Assembly: GCA_002914845.1 (NCBI GenBank)
Contig: JXTC01000028.1
Span: 1,407,203 to 1,471,202 of the forward strand
Direction: 5' to 3'
DNA: 64,000 bases
Source: Trema orientale
Taxonomy: Eukaryota; Streptophyta; Magnoliopsida; Rosales; Cannabaceae
Below are positions 12,430 to 25,479 of the stretch, one piece after another (position 1 is the first letter of the stretch; every line of letters starts with the position of its first letter). The notes below the pieces were generated by a model that ran no database searches, was not told where the DNA came from, and worked only from the letters and a program-made list of their open reading frames with translations. The translations under genes were made by a program, and so were the position numbers.

Positions 12430-13980
12430 GCACTACGAATCGGAAAAATTTAAAACGTAATTCACTTAGCAAATTGTGATAGTGGGGGTACATAGAGCCC
12501 ACGTATGAGCCCCAAAATCATATTCTTGACATGTATAGAATTCTAATGACTATAGGACTTATTTCCTAAATTTGGTGACTGTTAAAGATAGATTTGGATT
12601 GTTATAAATATTGGAAATTGAGATTATTCAGAAAAAGGAGAGTTAGATCTTAGAAAGTGCAAGGGTAGTAAATAGTTATTATTGTCATGTAATTAGAGTG
12701 TGATTTTAGTGATTTGATATTTATATGTGATTTATATAATAATAAGTACCTAAAAGAATGCGTTGATTATTTGAATTAATTAGGCAAAATGAACAAAATA
12801 AATAATATTTGATCTTTTGTAGTAATTTTCTTTGTATAAAAACTAAATATTTACAGGTATAATTAAACTCGTGTTTAAAAATAATTATTTAAAGAAGATA
12901 ATTTCAAATGAAAAAATAGCTTTTCGTAAATAATCTATTTATTGGAAGAAAATTAATATACTAAAAGACATTTATTGCTTTTTACAATATTATTGATTAT
13001 ATCTAATATTTGTTACTAAAATATAGATAAAGTATATATATGAAATTGCTATAACAAGAGTTTGTATAAAAATTGTTATTGAGTGATCAAAGTGAAGTGT
13101 TTCTGATTTGTCATTATAAATGAATATTATAAAACTCTCTTTAGTGACTGTACAATATGGACCTAATTTATAAAGTTATACGTGGATAACACTGATTAGC
13201 TACAAGATTAAATATAGTAGATTCAGACCTAACTACATGGGTTAATTATGGTAGATTCTAACCCAACTGCATAGTTTAAATGTAGCATATTCGGTCCCAA
13301 CTAGAATAGTTAAATGTAGTTGATTGAGACCTAACTAAAGGGATTAAGTGTGACTATAGTCGCCAAAATTATTGAGAAGTATAATTGAAAGTACAATTGA
13401 CTGAATGAGATTTGAAAAGATATATTTTGGAACTTATTTCCTATTTTGTTAAATTATTTATAAAACAACTTTGATTTTTTTATTTTCAAAAGTATTGGAT
13501 CATGAAACTAAATTTATCCTGAAAAATGTTTTCTAAAATATTTTGATTTACATATACTTGATCCGATTAGTACTCATTGGGCAGTTAAACTCACCATTTT
13601 ATTTTTTCTCAGAGGTTCTGAAAGAACGTCAGTTAAAAGGATGACTAAGGGAGAACTTATTTAAATAATTAGGATGTAATAGAGTTCATGACTGGAAGAA
13701 AAAATTTTGTTCATCTTCATTGAGAAAATATAAGGACTCGAAAGCTCAATTAGTATCACTTAATAAGTTTCAATTTTATATTTTGTAGAGTTGATTTTTG
13801 AATACTTGGAGACTTTATAAGAATTATTGGATTTTAAATTATATATTGATACTTATTAGAGATTAATTATTCTTAATTATATTAGATAATATGTTGGATT
13901 ATAGATATATACCTTGTACGCTTATGTGCTTTACCTTATGAGTATATGCGGCACAAGTGCTCGAGATTGGAGTGTGACAG
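12430..13980 (+). mobile_element. Probable Ty3/gypsy-type LTR remnant
   Basis: The segment contains CATTGGGCAGTTAAACTCACC followed by a T-rich tract and CTCAGAGG (about 13575-13615). It ends near 13979 with GAGTGTGACA. That pattern is common in LTRs of chromovirus (Tekay/Del-like) elements. No internal coding region follows, and a primer-binding site is not clear, so this may be a solo or degraded LTR. The left border is a guess. Confidence 0.35.
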
Positions 13981-14110
13981 TTATAGTTGAGTGCAAGCTG
14001 ACAGAACAAAAGTAGAGAAGTACTATATATGCGGCACAAGTGCTCGAGATCGGGGTATGACAGTTATAGTTGAGTGCAAGCTGACAGAACAAAAGTAGAG
14101 AAGTACTATC
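13943..14110 (+). repeat. Tandem duplication, 83-bp unit, at the LTR end
   Basis: GCGGCACAAGTGCTCGAGAT starts at 13948 and again at 14031, and the units continue in near identity through GACAGAACAAAAGTAGAGAA. A few differences (TTGGAGTG against TCGGGGTA) show that the copies have begun to diverge. Confidence 0.85.
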
Positions 14111-14623
14111 CAAGTTAGACATGTTCTCATCAAAGATGCCCATTGTTGATACGCAAAGTTCTTTTGAAGGGATCAATCATTGGTTTTAGAACTAGATTAT
14201 GACTCTCTTTACTCTTTATCTTGGCAAGCTTATCAATTCCAAGCAAATTAGTTGTCTTATTGAGCTTGAGTTAAATAAACAAGTTCACCTAAATTAGTCT
14301 ATAACTATAGAATTAGAATTTGACTTCAATGCAGGAATATGTTTATATCCAAGGGTGGAGTCAGCAATTTAATCCAAAAGAAGGTAAAAATAAAATATTT
14401 TTCAATTATAGGCATAACTCAAAATTTGAAGGATATTCTTAAAAATTTTACAAATTGAGGGAGGGTAAAGAATAAATTTTAATGAGACAAAGACCAATTT
14501 TAGAAAAAAAATTATATACTATTTACAAGAAAAATAAAATTCAAAAATTGCTCTTTTGGATCTCATATGGCTCCACTTTATATCCCAGTTGAAACTAATG
14601 ACATTCGCATGCTTGGTTAGATA

Positions 14624-14868
14624 GAATAATGTTATGGGATACATTAAGGTGCCAAGCACCACATGAAGTATTAGTTTTTTATTGAAAAATAGAATATCAC
14701 TTTAGGTAGGACTTAGCCAAGCACTATATAAAGTGATAATTTTTCACTACAAAATAAAATGACACTTCATATGAGATCTAATGTAAGATCAATAGATTAA
14801 TTTCATCTTCTAGTAAAAAATGATACATCCTATAATGTTTATCACTTATGTGTCCAATAACATTACTC
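14624..14868. mobile_element. MITE, family B copy 1 (GAATAATGTTATGGG ends)
   Basis: The left end GAATAATGTTATGGGATAC and the reverse complement of the right end GAGTAATGTTATTGGACAC form terminal inverted repeats. The flanks GGTTAGATA (14615-14623) and AATTAGATA (14869-14877) agree at seven contiguous bases, consistent with a 9-bp Mutator-type target duplication with two changes. Length about 245 bp; non-coding. Confidence 0.75.
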
Positions 14869-14877
14869 AATTAGATA

Positions 14878-15491
14878 ACATTATAATGAATATAAAATAA
14901 CAATGGAGGATCATAATATGCCACATCATGTCAAGAATAATGCCACGTAATTAGCGGGTAACACTTTGGACCCTCGGGCAATGGACTTTTCAGCTACATT
15001 ACCATTTTTTTTCTGATTTGCCTCGGCTTCTCCTAACAAAAAAAAAAAAAAAAAAAAAAAAACAAAAAACAAAAAAAGAAAGTTCTAATTTTTTCCAAAA
15101 TTCGTTTCTGGGACAGCTAAGGGAAACAAATACTCAACCCTCACAAGTCTCAACTCCAGAATTTAACAAGGAAGTTTTATTCATCTCCACCGTTACCACA
15201 ACTTTCACAAAATTCTCAAATCTGACCCCAAGATTTTCATAATCTTGATAAGCAGACCCCTCTACTCTCCTCTTCTTCTTCCCAGGAAAGCAAGTCCCAA
15301 CTCTCTCTCTCTCTCTCAGGGCTCACCTTCTCTGGTTCTGGTTTTTGCAGGGAGGAACAGGAACAGGGTTCTGCGTTTAAGACCCGACCCGATCTTAAAC
15401 CCAGTGACCCATTTGATCTTGTTTTCCCTTCCATTAATGCTCTGAGCAAAATCATAATATAGAATATATATATATATATAGACACTGCAAA
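14878..15491 (+). promoter_or_regulatory. Upstream region and probable 5' leader of the ARL1 gene
   Basis: Holds a long A-tract (15041-15062) and then a pyrimidine-rich leader with a CT repeat at 15301-15318, a common feature of plant 5' untranslated regions. A short (TA)n run lies at 15465-15480, immediately before the ATG at 15492. No clear TATA box could be singled out. Confidence 0.4.
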
Positions 15492-18400
15492 ATGGGTTTA
15501 TTGTTCAGTCGGATGTTCTCTTCTGTGTTTGGCAATAAAGAAGCTCGGATCCTTGTCCTCGGCCTCGACAATGCCGGAAAAACCACCATTCTCTGTGAGA
15601 TTTTCATCATTTTAAGCCTTTAGTTTTAGCTTTCGCGGTTCAATTTTGGTGAATTATGGTTTTGGTATTCGATTTTGTGCAGATCGGCTTCAAATGGGGG
15701 AAGTTGTCTCCACGATTCCAAGTTGGTATTCCGTTCCCTTTACTTAGATCTTAGTTTGTTTTTTTTGGTGTTGTTTGGTTGGTGAGAAAGTTTTGGGTTG
15801 TAATATTTGATATGAAGGAAGAATTCAATTTGTAGTTGATTCAAGGAGTAACTGGACTGAAGTAAATTTATGATAATGGAGGTGTATGTTCATTTTTGGA
15901 ATACCCTTTTGCTTAGAGTGTCTTTCTCATTGACTGTCTTTTAATTTTCCTTTTGTTGCAGCAATTGGATTCAATGTCGAGACGGTTCAGTATAACAATA
16001 TCAAATTCCAAGTCTGGGATCTGGGTATGCCAATATATTCCCTGCAAAGCTAAAAACATGAAAAATTTTGTCATAAGCATGTTAAATTGCGTACAACAGA
16101 CTTATTTCAAATGCTATTTTTTCTTTCATTTGATTTGGGTGTTCATGTATTAGAAATTGTTTCTGGTTTCTACTTATTTGATGGCAGCTTTGATGGCTTA
16201 ATCATTTTGACCAATGACGATTATTTGAGGATCAATTTCTAACATTCATCGTATGTTTATGTTGATGTTGAGTGATCGGGATCAGTATTATTTACATGTT
16301 TCTTGCTATACACACAACAACCATGTCTTAAATCATTATTGGGCGGTGCATTTGGATCATCAAGTTTGAGTAGCAATGGTTTTATGCAGTTCTTGTTAGA
16401 AGTCATGATAGTTTTGTTTGCCGATTCTTTGAGTTATCTATAATTATCTTAAAGCAGTTCTTGTCATTTCAGCTAGTCATGTTAGCATTTTACACTGCCA
16501 CTTTAGTTTGATTTATCATTTCAGATTTTGTTATGTAGAAGTCGTGTTGATTCTTTTTCTAATGACATTTGTTTTTTTGTTGATACAGGTGGACAAACAA
16601 GTATCAGGTAAGCTTTTTGAGTCGTTTCACTGTTCTTTTATTGTGGTGAGAAGCCTTACATATGCAAGCTTGTAATGGTTTAATGTGTAATTGAACATTT
16701 ATATTAGCTTTGTTGTCAAAGCTGCATGACCCAAGATGTTATCAGATAAAACCTTTGTGGATAATATTTTGCTTAGCTAATAATTATTTTACTCATTGTA
16801 TTGGATTCAGGGTGTAAATTCTGCATATACTATAAGTGTTTAAGAAGCTCAGTTGGGCATTGAGGGTTTTTCCTTGGCAAGGCGAGGCATAAGCCTCATC
16901 TTTCTGTTGAAAAAATTTATAAAAGTCTATTCTGTTGTTAAGCATTAATAGTCAATGCTCTAAATGATCATGCAAGGGAAAAATGTTAAAAAAATGAAAT
17001 AAAATAAAAACCAAAGAATAGATGGCTTACATCAGTATCTGCCTCACCTTGAAACCAATCAATTTGCTGCCTCCTCAACTTGAGGCACACCTCAGGACCG
17101 CCTTTTTTAAACAATGTATACTATTTTCGTAATCGAGACTTTGATTGACATCTTTATTCTTTGTTTTTGTACAAAAGACTGTTCCTTCATTTTATGTTGA
17201 GGCATATTCATTACTGAACATGCGATTTTTGGAATATTTGACTGCTTTAGGAATTATGTCAAGTAAGTCCAACTTTGAATATTACTTCTCATGTGAAATT
17301 CAACTTACTTTGAAAAGAGCCTAAGTTGCAAGTTGTAACATGAATTGATATTTTTGTCCTATAGTTTCCATAAAGAGTGTGTGTTCGTCTTTATCCTTAT
17401 TCTTCATTATTATCTTTATAACATACCGATATTTGGTGAAGTGGCTGGACTAGGGTTCATTGGGTTGCTTTCAGTCCAGGTTCTAGTTATACTGTTACAT
17501 TATGGTTGTTGCAGTGCTAGACAAGAAGTGGAGGATTCCAATCACTGCATTGTATGCAGTGTTTAAAAGGACAGTTTTGAGGCAGGAAAATGCATTATCG
17601 CTCAAGCCCTTAAGGTTTCCTTGGGAGTCTTCCCATGTTGGAAGCGCACTGACGCATATGCTTCAGTGCTAAGCCTCCTTGTTCTCTCTCTCTCTCTCTC
17701 TCTTATAAAAGAATTCGTTAGTGGACCCACTACATATGCCCCATAAGTGGTTAAAACACAAACCGAAAGCCCATTTTGAATTCAACACAAGACGTAGATA
17801 GAAATCCTAGCTAGTTATGAGACATTTGTGTTGTGTTTGAACTTCAAATTGAGATCGTTTTTAGACTTTTAGCTTTTTAGTTTGAAGTATTATGACTTTT
17901 TTTTGGATGATTTTTTGGTTTTGATTGTCAATGATTTATATTTAGATGTTTTCTTTACTTAAGTTATTATTATTGAAAAATGTAGGCTTTACACCTCCCC
18001 TCTGCCAAGACAAAATGCCTTTGGTATCCTGACTAGCCTTTTTAAAGATTGATTGTATGAATTACGATCCAAAAGTTACAAGCTTGTCTTAGATGCTTAA
18101 GTGGAAACTTATCTTAGATGCTTAAGTAGAAAAGTTGTAACGAGTAGCATTTGATACTACATTTTATCATTAAATTTAAATGGAAACATTGAAATATTTT
18201 AGCAGTGGAATATAAGGAAATATTGCACTAAATCTGATAAATGTCCAAAATTCGAGGAGATAATTTTAACTGGAAGCATCTTGAGTATTTCTATTGTTAT
18301 GAATAGGACATCATTCAATAAGGTGTTTTAGTGTCCCAAATCTTGGATTTTTACGTGTTAAACATGTTCATCTCTGTTGTCTCCATAATGAAGACCATAC

Positions 18401-21400
18401 TGGTATTTATAGGAGGATATGTTTGTAAACAATTAATTAATTAGAAAAGATGTGAAGAGAGAAAAACAAGGGTGACAATAGAACCATATTATTAGAGTAA
18501 TAGGGCACCAGTGGTACCTAAAACCACAATGACGTGTCTGGATGATTCTAATTAATAAATTGGGTCCTACATAAAACCCTACCTGAATTATAATTATGAT
18601 TAACTACTAATAGATTGATATATCATATGGTGCTGGGCACGATTGATGCCCATAACATTATTCATATTATTATTATTACTACTACTAATTTTTTTTAACC
18701 AATGAGTGCTCGAGATTAGTGCCATGATTAATCTTACGGGTCTTCAATTTGGTCTTGGGTTTGTGCTTCTTTTATGAATTAATAACAGATGAAGAGTTGT
18801 ATCTGTAACTCAGTGGGGAGTAAATTGTCAGACTCTTGAATGCATCTTATGTTCTTTTTCATTGAATCTCTCAAGTGAAGATTCTATTATGGATTTCCAA
18901 AAGTCTGCATTTATGGGCCTTAGGGTTACATTCTTTATTTGTCATATATGTTAAATCTTGAGGTTCATACATTGTTTCTCTGTTTCTTTATTCTTTATTT
19001 GGCTTTTTTTATGCCAAATAAATAATCAAATATTNNNTTCTAATTTCAAATTGTAAAATAGAAATATACAACCTCATAAATATCAAAAATATTTCGGAAA
19101 GGAAAAATTTATGTTCTTGTTAGCTAGCTCAGCTCACCCATGCGCCGCTTCTCTGGTTGATTACTATATCAACTTTGTTTTATTAGCTCACCAGGTTAGT
19201 TGAATTTCTGTTACAGGCCATATTGGAGATGCTATTTTCCAAATACTCAAGCCATAATCTATGTTGTTGATTCTAGTGACACTGATAGATTGGTTATAGC
19301 TAAAGAGGAGTTTCATGCAATCTTGGAGGTATGCTTATCTTGGTGTTTTCATTTTTTATTTATTCTTATTATTTATCCTCTTTTGGACATGTCAGATTAT
19401 GTTTGTTGAAAGAAAATTACCGGCCAATTTGTTAGTCCTAGTGGTTATTACTTTGAAAAGAATATAAGTGATAAAAGCCTTATGTAAAACTTTTTTTAGT
19501 GACTGTTACAAAAGTATGATTGATGTGAAGTAAGGGAGAGAAGAGAAAAGAGAAAGAAGTAGAGAAATTTAGAGAGAGAACCAGTCTTGTTCTTAACTAG
19601 AAGAATTCTAGAGAGAGAAAGCCTGTAGTTTATTAATTCATAGCAGTTGTGAAAATTAAGGAACAAACGAATGGCCTATTTATAGATTAGGCAGACGAAA
19701 GTCCTGATTCGACTAGAAAACTAATTAAACAAACTTAAACTCAATAATTCTTAGTAGATAAAATAGAACAATTACCCTAATAAATAAATAAATAGCAATT
19801 GATGTAGGACTAGAGGAGAGAAATGAGAGAATAGGAAGATCAGATGGAAACAGAGAGATTTGAGAGACATAATAGGATCAAGATAGAGAATTAGAGAGAT
19901 CCACAGAGACAGATTCCTAATAGATAAAATAAAACAATGATCGAAATAAATAAATAAATAGCCTAGTTTTAGCTTTATATTTACGCCTAAAATATGTGCT
20001 TTAATTTTGTTCTCCGTCAATATCTTTTCAGATGCTTCTTGGACTGTTATTTTATAATTTCCTTCATTCTCCATGGAATGGATGTTCCTTTAGGTTTAGT
20101 GTCTCTTTCCTCCTGGCAGGGTTATTTAATTCCCTTTTTTGATTTACTTAGCCATCTTACTTAATTCTGCTGCAGGAGGAAGAATTGAGAGGTGCAGTCG
20201 TTCTTATTTTTGCAAACAAACAGGTTACTGCACCTAATCGTTTATTATTATTTATTACTTTTACTTGTAGTTGTGGTGGATATTTTATACGACACTGGAT
20301 CTAAGAATGCTTGCAATTCATAGATTTAAGTGATTCTCATCTTGTGGGTGAGGAATTGACGTCCTCTGAATGTACTATTTCCTTTATGCTGTGGAGAAAA
20401 TTTTCCAATAAAGGATGTTTGGTTGTGTTGTTTTTCATTTTCATTTTATTCTTTATATTATCCCTTTTGATTTTACAGGATCTTCCTGGTGCACTTGATG
20501 ATGCTGCAATTACTGAGGCTTTGGAGTTGCACAAGATTAAGAACCGCCAATGGGCTATTTTTAAAACTTCTGCTCTCAAAGGAGAAGGTCTCTTTGAGGG
20601 CTTGGACTGGTAAGCTTGGTAACAATAGTTTGCAATACTTTTGGCATTTGTTACCGATTAGGAACCATTCCTTTTGTGTTGTCCAGACTTATAAGTTTGT
20701 GCTTTATGTGCACCATAATGGGTCCATATTTCCATGTGGCTCTCGGTGACTCCCTGGTGCCTTTTCTTTTATGTTGTTTCATTTAGATTATATTATAGGT
20801 CCTCCTTGTTTCCTAGCGTGGGCTGGGCCCATCAATAAGGTGCACTTGCATATAATTTTTTTTCTTGGCTAGCAGATGCAAACGAGACAGCTAGGGTCCA
20901 GCTACTGCATGTTTTATAATTCTAGATTTTACAATTTGGAATTTAACATGTGTGGCCCATTTTTGTGTTCTTAAAGTTAGAATTGTTTTGAGTCTAGAAT
21001 TTATACTCTGTACTTCAAGACAAAATTTTCTTTTCTCCACAAATTTCTCTGTTTCACGAACTTGACTTGTTACATGCATGCTTATGGGTGTACATATTGA
21101 TCTTTGATAACATGACCTGAAAGCTCCATTAGCCTTTTCCTTACCGAATAAAGCTTCAGCATACTGGCGTTTTATACTTTGGTCAGACAATAAATATATT
21201 ATCATGAGATAATGTAACATGCTCCTGAAGGGATTGTTTGTTTGTTGGACTTACTGCTTAAGAAATTGGAAAGCTTAGAGATACTTGAAAGATAAATAAT
21301 TAATAGCTTCAGAGGTGAAAATGATTTTGTTGAGACTTCAGAGTTTATTCTCAAAAAGCAAAAATAAATAGGCGTACATAAGTAAGGTATTGTACGAAGT

Positions 21401-21871
21401 TATCAAGAGTCCGTCATGTATTGAGTTTGAGGTTGATGTCATTTATTCACGACACTAACTATCGAATGAACAATTTTGATTGGGAAAATAAGTAGATTTG
21501 TTTATTGCTTGAACTACAAGTGTTATAGTCCTAACTCTGCATGCTGGAGTTTTCCCATTTTCAGCCTTTACAAGTTTTGGAGAATTCTTTTGCTTGCAAA
21601 TATGTTAACTTTACTTGTTTGTCACCATTTGATACATTTCACTGTAGTAGCATGTTGGTACAAGATTTACAGTTCCAAAATAAATAATGCCAATGATGTT
21701 TTGTTTTTGTGTGTGTTAGTTTTTATTTTATTTTATTTTATTTTATTTTTTATTTTTTTATAAAGCCTATTTTAACTTGTAAATTTTGTTTTCATTTTAC
21801 ATTTAAATCTAATGCAATTTCTAACTTGTAACTGAAGGTTGAGTAATACACTCAAATCTGGAGGTGGCTAG
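15492..21871 (+). CDS. ARL1: ADP-ribosylation factor-like GTPase ARL1 (Arabidopsis ARF3 orthologue)
   Basis: Eight exons: 15492-15594, 15683-15721, 15962-16024, 16589-16607, 19217-19328, 20176-20223, 20479-20609, 21838-21871. All introns are GT-AG and the joined frame gives 182 residues, the family's normal length. Visible features are Gly2 for N-myristoylation, the P-loop GLDNAGKT (24-31), switch I with Thr48 in IPTIGFN, WDLGGQ (66-71), NKQD (126-129) and the SAL guanine-base motif in KTSALKG. The sequence matches plant ARL1, a GTP-binding switch that recruits GRIP-domain golgins and effectors to the trans-Golgi. Exon 4 is only 19 bases. The intron after it is 2.6 kb and carries repeats and a 3-N gap. 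No disruption is seen, so the gene is probably functional. Confidence 0.97.
18283..18663. mobile_element. MITE, family B copy 2 (in ARL1 intron 4)
   Basis: The right end, read in reverse complement, is GAATAATGTTATGGGCATCA, followed by TCGTGCCCAGCACCATATGA. It is nearly the same as the left end of the element at 14624 (GAATAATGTTATGGGATACA, then GTGCCAAGCACCACATGA). The left end is more diverged (TATTGTTATGAATAGGACATC), so its start is approximate. Confidence 0.55.
19035..19037. other. Assembly gap (3 N) in ARL1 intron 4
   Basis: Three undetermined bases within an AT-rich part of the intron; coding exons are not affected. Confidence 1.
19752..19965 (+). repeat. Partial direct repeat in ARL1 intron 5
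   Basis: TAGATAAAATAGAACAATTA followed by AATAAATAAATAAATAGC (from 19753) recurs as TAGATAAAATAAAACAATGA followed by AATAAATAAATAAATAGC (from 19921), offset about 168 bp. The intervening sequence is AG-rich. Confidence 0.55.
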
Positions 21872-22400
21872 CTCTATGGCTTGGAGTAAATTTACAAAGA
21901 TTGCTTCCATGTAGCCATACTGGAACTAGAAGGCAGATGGTATTTACTTTGGTATGACTTTCTGATTGAAAATTCGTGTCTTGAGTGCGGTTATGTCAAT
22001 TGACCTCCAATTTTTCATCTTCTCATTTTGGATTAGACAACTGATATACATGTAAAATTTTCATCATAGATATGACCATCCGCACTTTCTTTGTTATAAA
22101 AAAATTCGTCTATGTTAGATTTCCTTTTGTATTATGCTTTATGGGATACACACTTGTACTTCAGTAGTTGAATCTCTGGACTTGGAGATGGAAGGTACGA
22201 TGGTATTCAATCGATTAGTTTATCGGCTACACTGAGAATTCAGTTCAAAAATATGGTGAATCTTTTTGGGTTTGTGTCAGGAGAAGTAAACTGATGGGTT
22301 TTATTATTTTGGATTTTTTACATTTGTGATAATCTTATGTAATTGGAAGATTTATTTAATGACATGGTTTTTAGTGCACATTTAAGTTAGAATTGGTTGT
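21872..22400 (+). other. Probable 3' untranslated region and flank of ARL1
   Basis: Follows the TAG stop at 21869-21871. The sequence is T-rich with several AATAA-like words, but no single polyadenylation site can be chosen by eye. Confidence 0.4.
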
Positions 22401-25322
22401 CAATGCAAAAGAGTTAAAATTAGTTTCCCTGATTAACACGGGTTGGTTGAATTCAGTCAGAGTTGATTTAGAGCTAGTGTTATATCAAGAGTTCTCATAT
22501 GGGTTGACTAAGATTGAGAAACTGTTTTTGATTGTTTCAAATGGGGGCTAATAACTTAACTTATGCCACCGTATCTGAATCCCTTTGATATACTAGAACA
22601 TTTTACAGTTGATTGCACACAAGACAATGAGACATGATTACCTGTCATACTTCTCTATGATCGAGTGTTATGATCCTAATAATACAAGTTGTTTGTCCAA
22701 TTTAATGTCTTAAAATTTAAAACTGAATAGGTAGTTTTAGATGTTAAATAATGCGGCATGAATTTGCAATTTTAGATATTAAATGATTTGATACCGGTTC
22801 ATTGGTTGGACAAGAATTGCAACACCAAAATTAGACAAGATTTGAGTTCTAGTTTCTCTTTTGCCAGACTCCAATTTGGCGAGGAAGAATTTTGATCGGG
22901 ATTAGTTTGGTTTCATCTTGTTATGCTCCCCAATTTTTCTTTACAAACCAACTTGATAACTCATTTTTTCTCATCCTAATCCATCTCCCAATTATCCTCG
23001 TCCTATTATTCATTTTCTTTTCTACCAAGCAAAGGGATAGAAATTTTGAAGATGTAGGCCCCCAAGCACGGGAAAAATTTGCCTCTCTTTTGTTCTCTGT
23101 CAATTCTTCTCTTTTCCCTTGTAGAAAAACTAGCCAAAATGATAATAGAAGCTTTCCTATACGTTCTCTAGATCTGCCCAGGTCCAGCTCGAACTGAATG
23201 GTACATCAATAAAAGCAAACAAGGGATTTAAGCAACCATAAAGTGCTTTCATAATTGGTTCCTTAACTAGTTAATGTCACATGCCCATTTATCCACATGC
23301 CTTGGCCAAATCGTACTTTTTCTAACATTAGTATGCTGGACTGCATCATATGTGATATTATCCATTCAGCTTTCTATTTCCAGGTAGAAAGTAAAAAAAA
23401 ATGGTGTTGCCGTACTGAAAAAAACTAGTTCTAAATCCTTTGCCCTGTACGTGCTTGTCTGCCCTCCTTTGGAAGCCATGGTTAAAGTGAAACTGTTTTG
23501 AGTGACGCTATCGCGTTGTTCATCATTATTGACTTTTAATCAACTATAAATTCACTGAGACCCACCAATTACACAAGTTTCTCCTTTTTCAAAAAAAAAA
23601 AAAAAAAAAAAGAAGTTTACCATTTTAGCCGAACTTGTTTTGCTCATTTCGATATTTTTCTTATTCGATTTGGAATGTGGAGATTTGAATTCTAAACCCT
23701 AGATTAGATTAAGAGGAGGTGTGATTACTAATTACCATCGGACATACTACTTTTTGTTTTTAGTTTCTTTTTCGCCCTATTGTTGTAATCTATTATGGGT
23801 TTCAATACCAATGTAAGCAAGAAATAAAAAAGTATTGGGAAGTTCTAAATCCATCAATTATTAGACTAAGTACATTCATGTTCTTTTTACATCACAAAAA
23901 AATTGTTTTATCATCTTGGTTTTTCTTTGTGCATTCATTATATTCCAAAAAATACCCTTTTTTACTTTGTGCATTCCTTATTTTGTTGTGCTAAATTAGA
24001 AACAATAAAGGTGGGGCTAATTTTGTTGATTTAGCTATTAATAAATCAAATTTTATTATGTTTATCTAATTTTGATTTTTTTTTAAATTCTAAGTTCTTT
24101 TTTTTTTATTTTTGTTTCTAATTACCTGTATCATGTTATTTTTGCTTCATCTTTTCTTCTTTTCATCTATTTTATTTTGCTTAAGAAGATAAATATAAAA
24201 ATTATTGTCTCACTTTTTTTTCTCTCTTTTTCCATTATGATATATATATATATATATAGTCAAAAGTACTAAACACCCACCAAGTCCAATTTCCTATTTC
24301 TAAATTCTAAAACACGTACATATAAATCATAATTTAAATTTTTTTCGTTTTAGGTTTTTCCCCCTTAAATCTCCTTTATTCTATGTATATATATTTCATA
24401 TATTATGATACCATCTTCTATTAATAAAATTGTATATTTTGTCCAGAAAAAAATCGCATATTTTTATGATTTTGAAGGGAAAAAAAATCCTCCTTCTAAA
24501 GTTTAAGCGATTTCATTCTCTTTTTATCTTCTTATTATTTTTTCTTGTGTATTGTTAGCATTCTCATCATATAAATATATATAATGGGTGTATTCAATTC
24601 TTAGATTGTCTTTTTTTAGTAATAATAATTCAGGATAAAATTGTAACTAAAATTATGAATTACTTAGTCCAATTATTGATAAATTTAGAACTTCCCAAAA
24701 GTATTTTTATTTGTGTACATGTAAGATATAGGAACTAGATAAATAAGCATAAGATAAAGATCTAAAAGGCAATAACCATTGGTAAAATTCTGAAGGCATA
24801 ATATCATAAAAAATCCACAACTTCAAGTAAAAATCATATATTTGTGTTTTTCCATAAATCTCACTGGATTCACATATAAATTCAAATTCGAGTTTAAAAT
24901 TGTTATAGAAACTTCTTTATTCTTTAAAATTATCTATTAGCATTCATAGAATTAGCCAAAAGACAACCATTTAGATCGAAAAATAATTTGTATTCTTTTA
25001 GGAATCTAACAGTAATAACTTTCAAACACATACAAAATTCTCTTTTTAAAATTCTATTATCTGATTTCAAAAATTAAAAACATTCGTTCTTAATAATTTT
25101 AATTCCAATTTTAACTATACATGTAGATCCAATGAAATTTTATATATAGATCAAAACAAACAGAATGTTTTATTTGATATTAGTGAAAAGAAATGAGTTT
25201 TTTTTTTTTAATAATAAGCTAAAAGTTGGGGTTGTTTTTTCAATCCCAATTTTAAATAAAAATATTCTACTTATATCATTTGTAAGAGAGAGATTCACTG
25301 GAGAGGGGTGGCCCGTGCAATG
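22401..25322. other. AT-rich intergenic DNA without a recognised gene
   Basis: The open frames here, including one at 22892-23197, resemble no known protein and are rich in Phe, Leu and Ile from low-complexity DNA. An A-tract lies at about 23590-23610 and a (TA)n run at 24240-24258. No tRNA or other RNA gene is apparent. Confidence 0.5.
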
Positions 25323-25479
25323 GGAAATTGACGCGGCTAGTTCATTTTTTTGGTAAGTTGACTTTTTTAGTTCATTTTTTTAAAATGACTTTTATAGTAC
25401 TAAAAAATGACTTTTTTAGTCTCTTTTGGAGAGAGAAAAAATGGTCATTCCGAAACTGCTTTTTTGTCATTTTACGCTT

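Noticed and set aside
15237-15485. Open frames on both strands over the ARL1 leader
   Set aside because: They come from CT-rich leader sequence without stops; the ARL1 ATG is at 15492.
22892-23197. 101-codon open frame with a hydrophobic start
   Set aside because: No recognised family, no splice partner, and the sequence is pyrimidine-rich low-complexity DNA; a small secreted or membrane peptide cannot be ruled out but is not supported.
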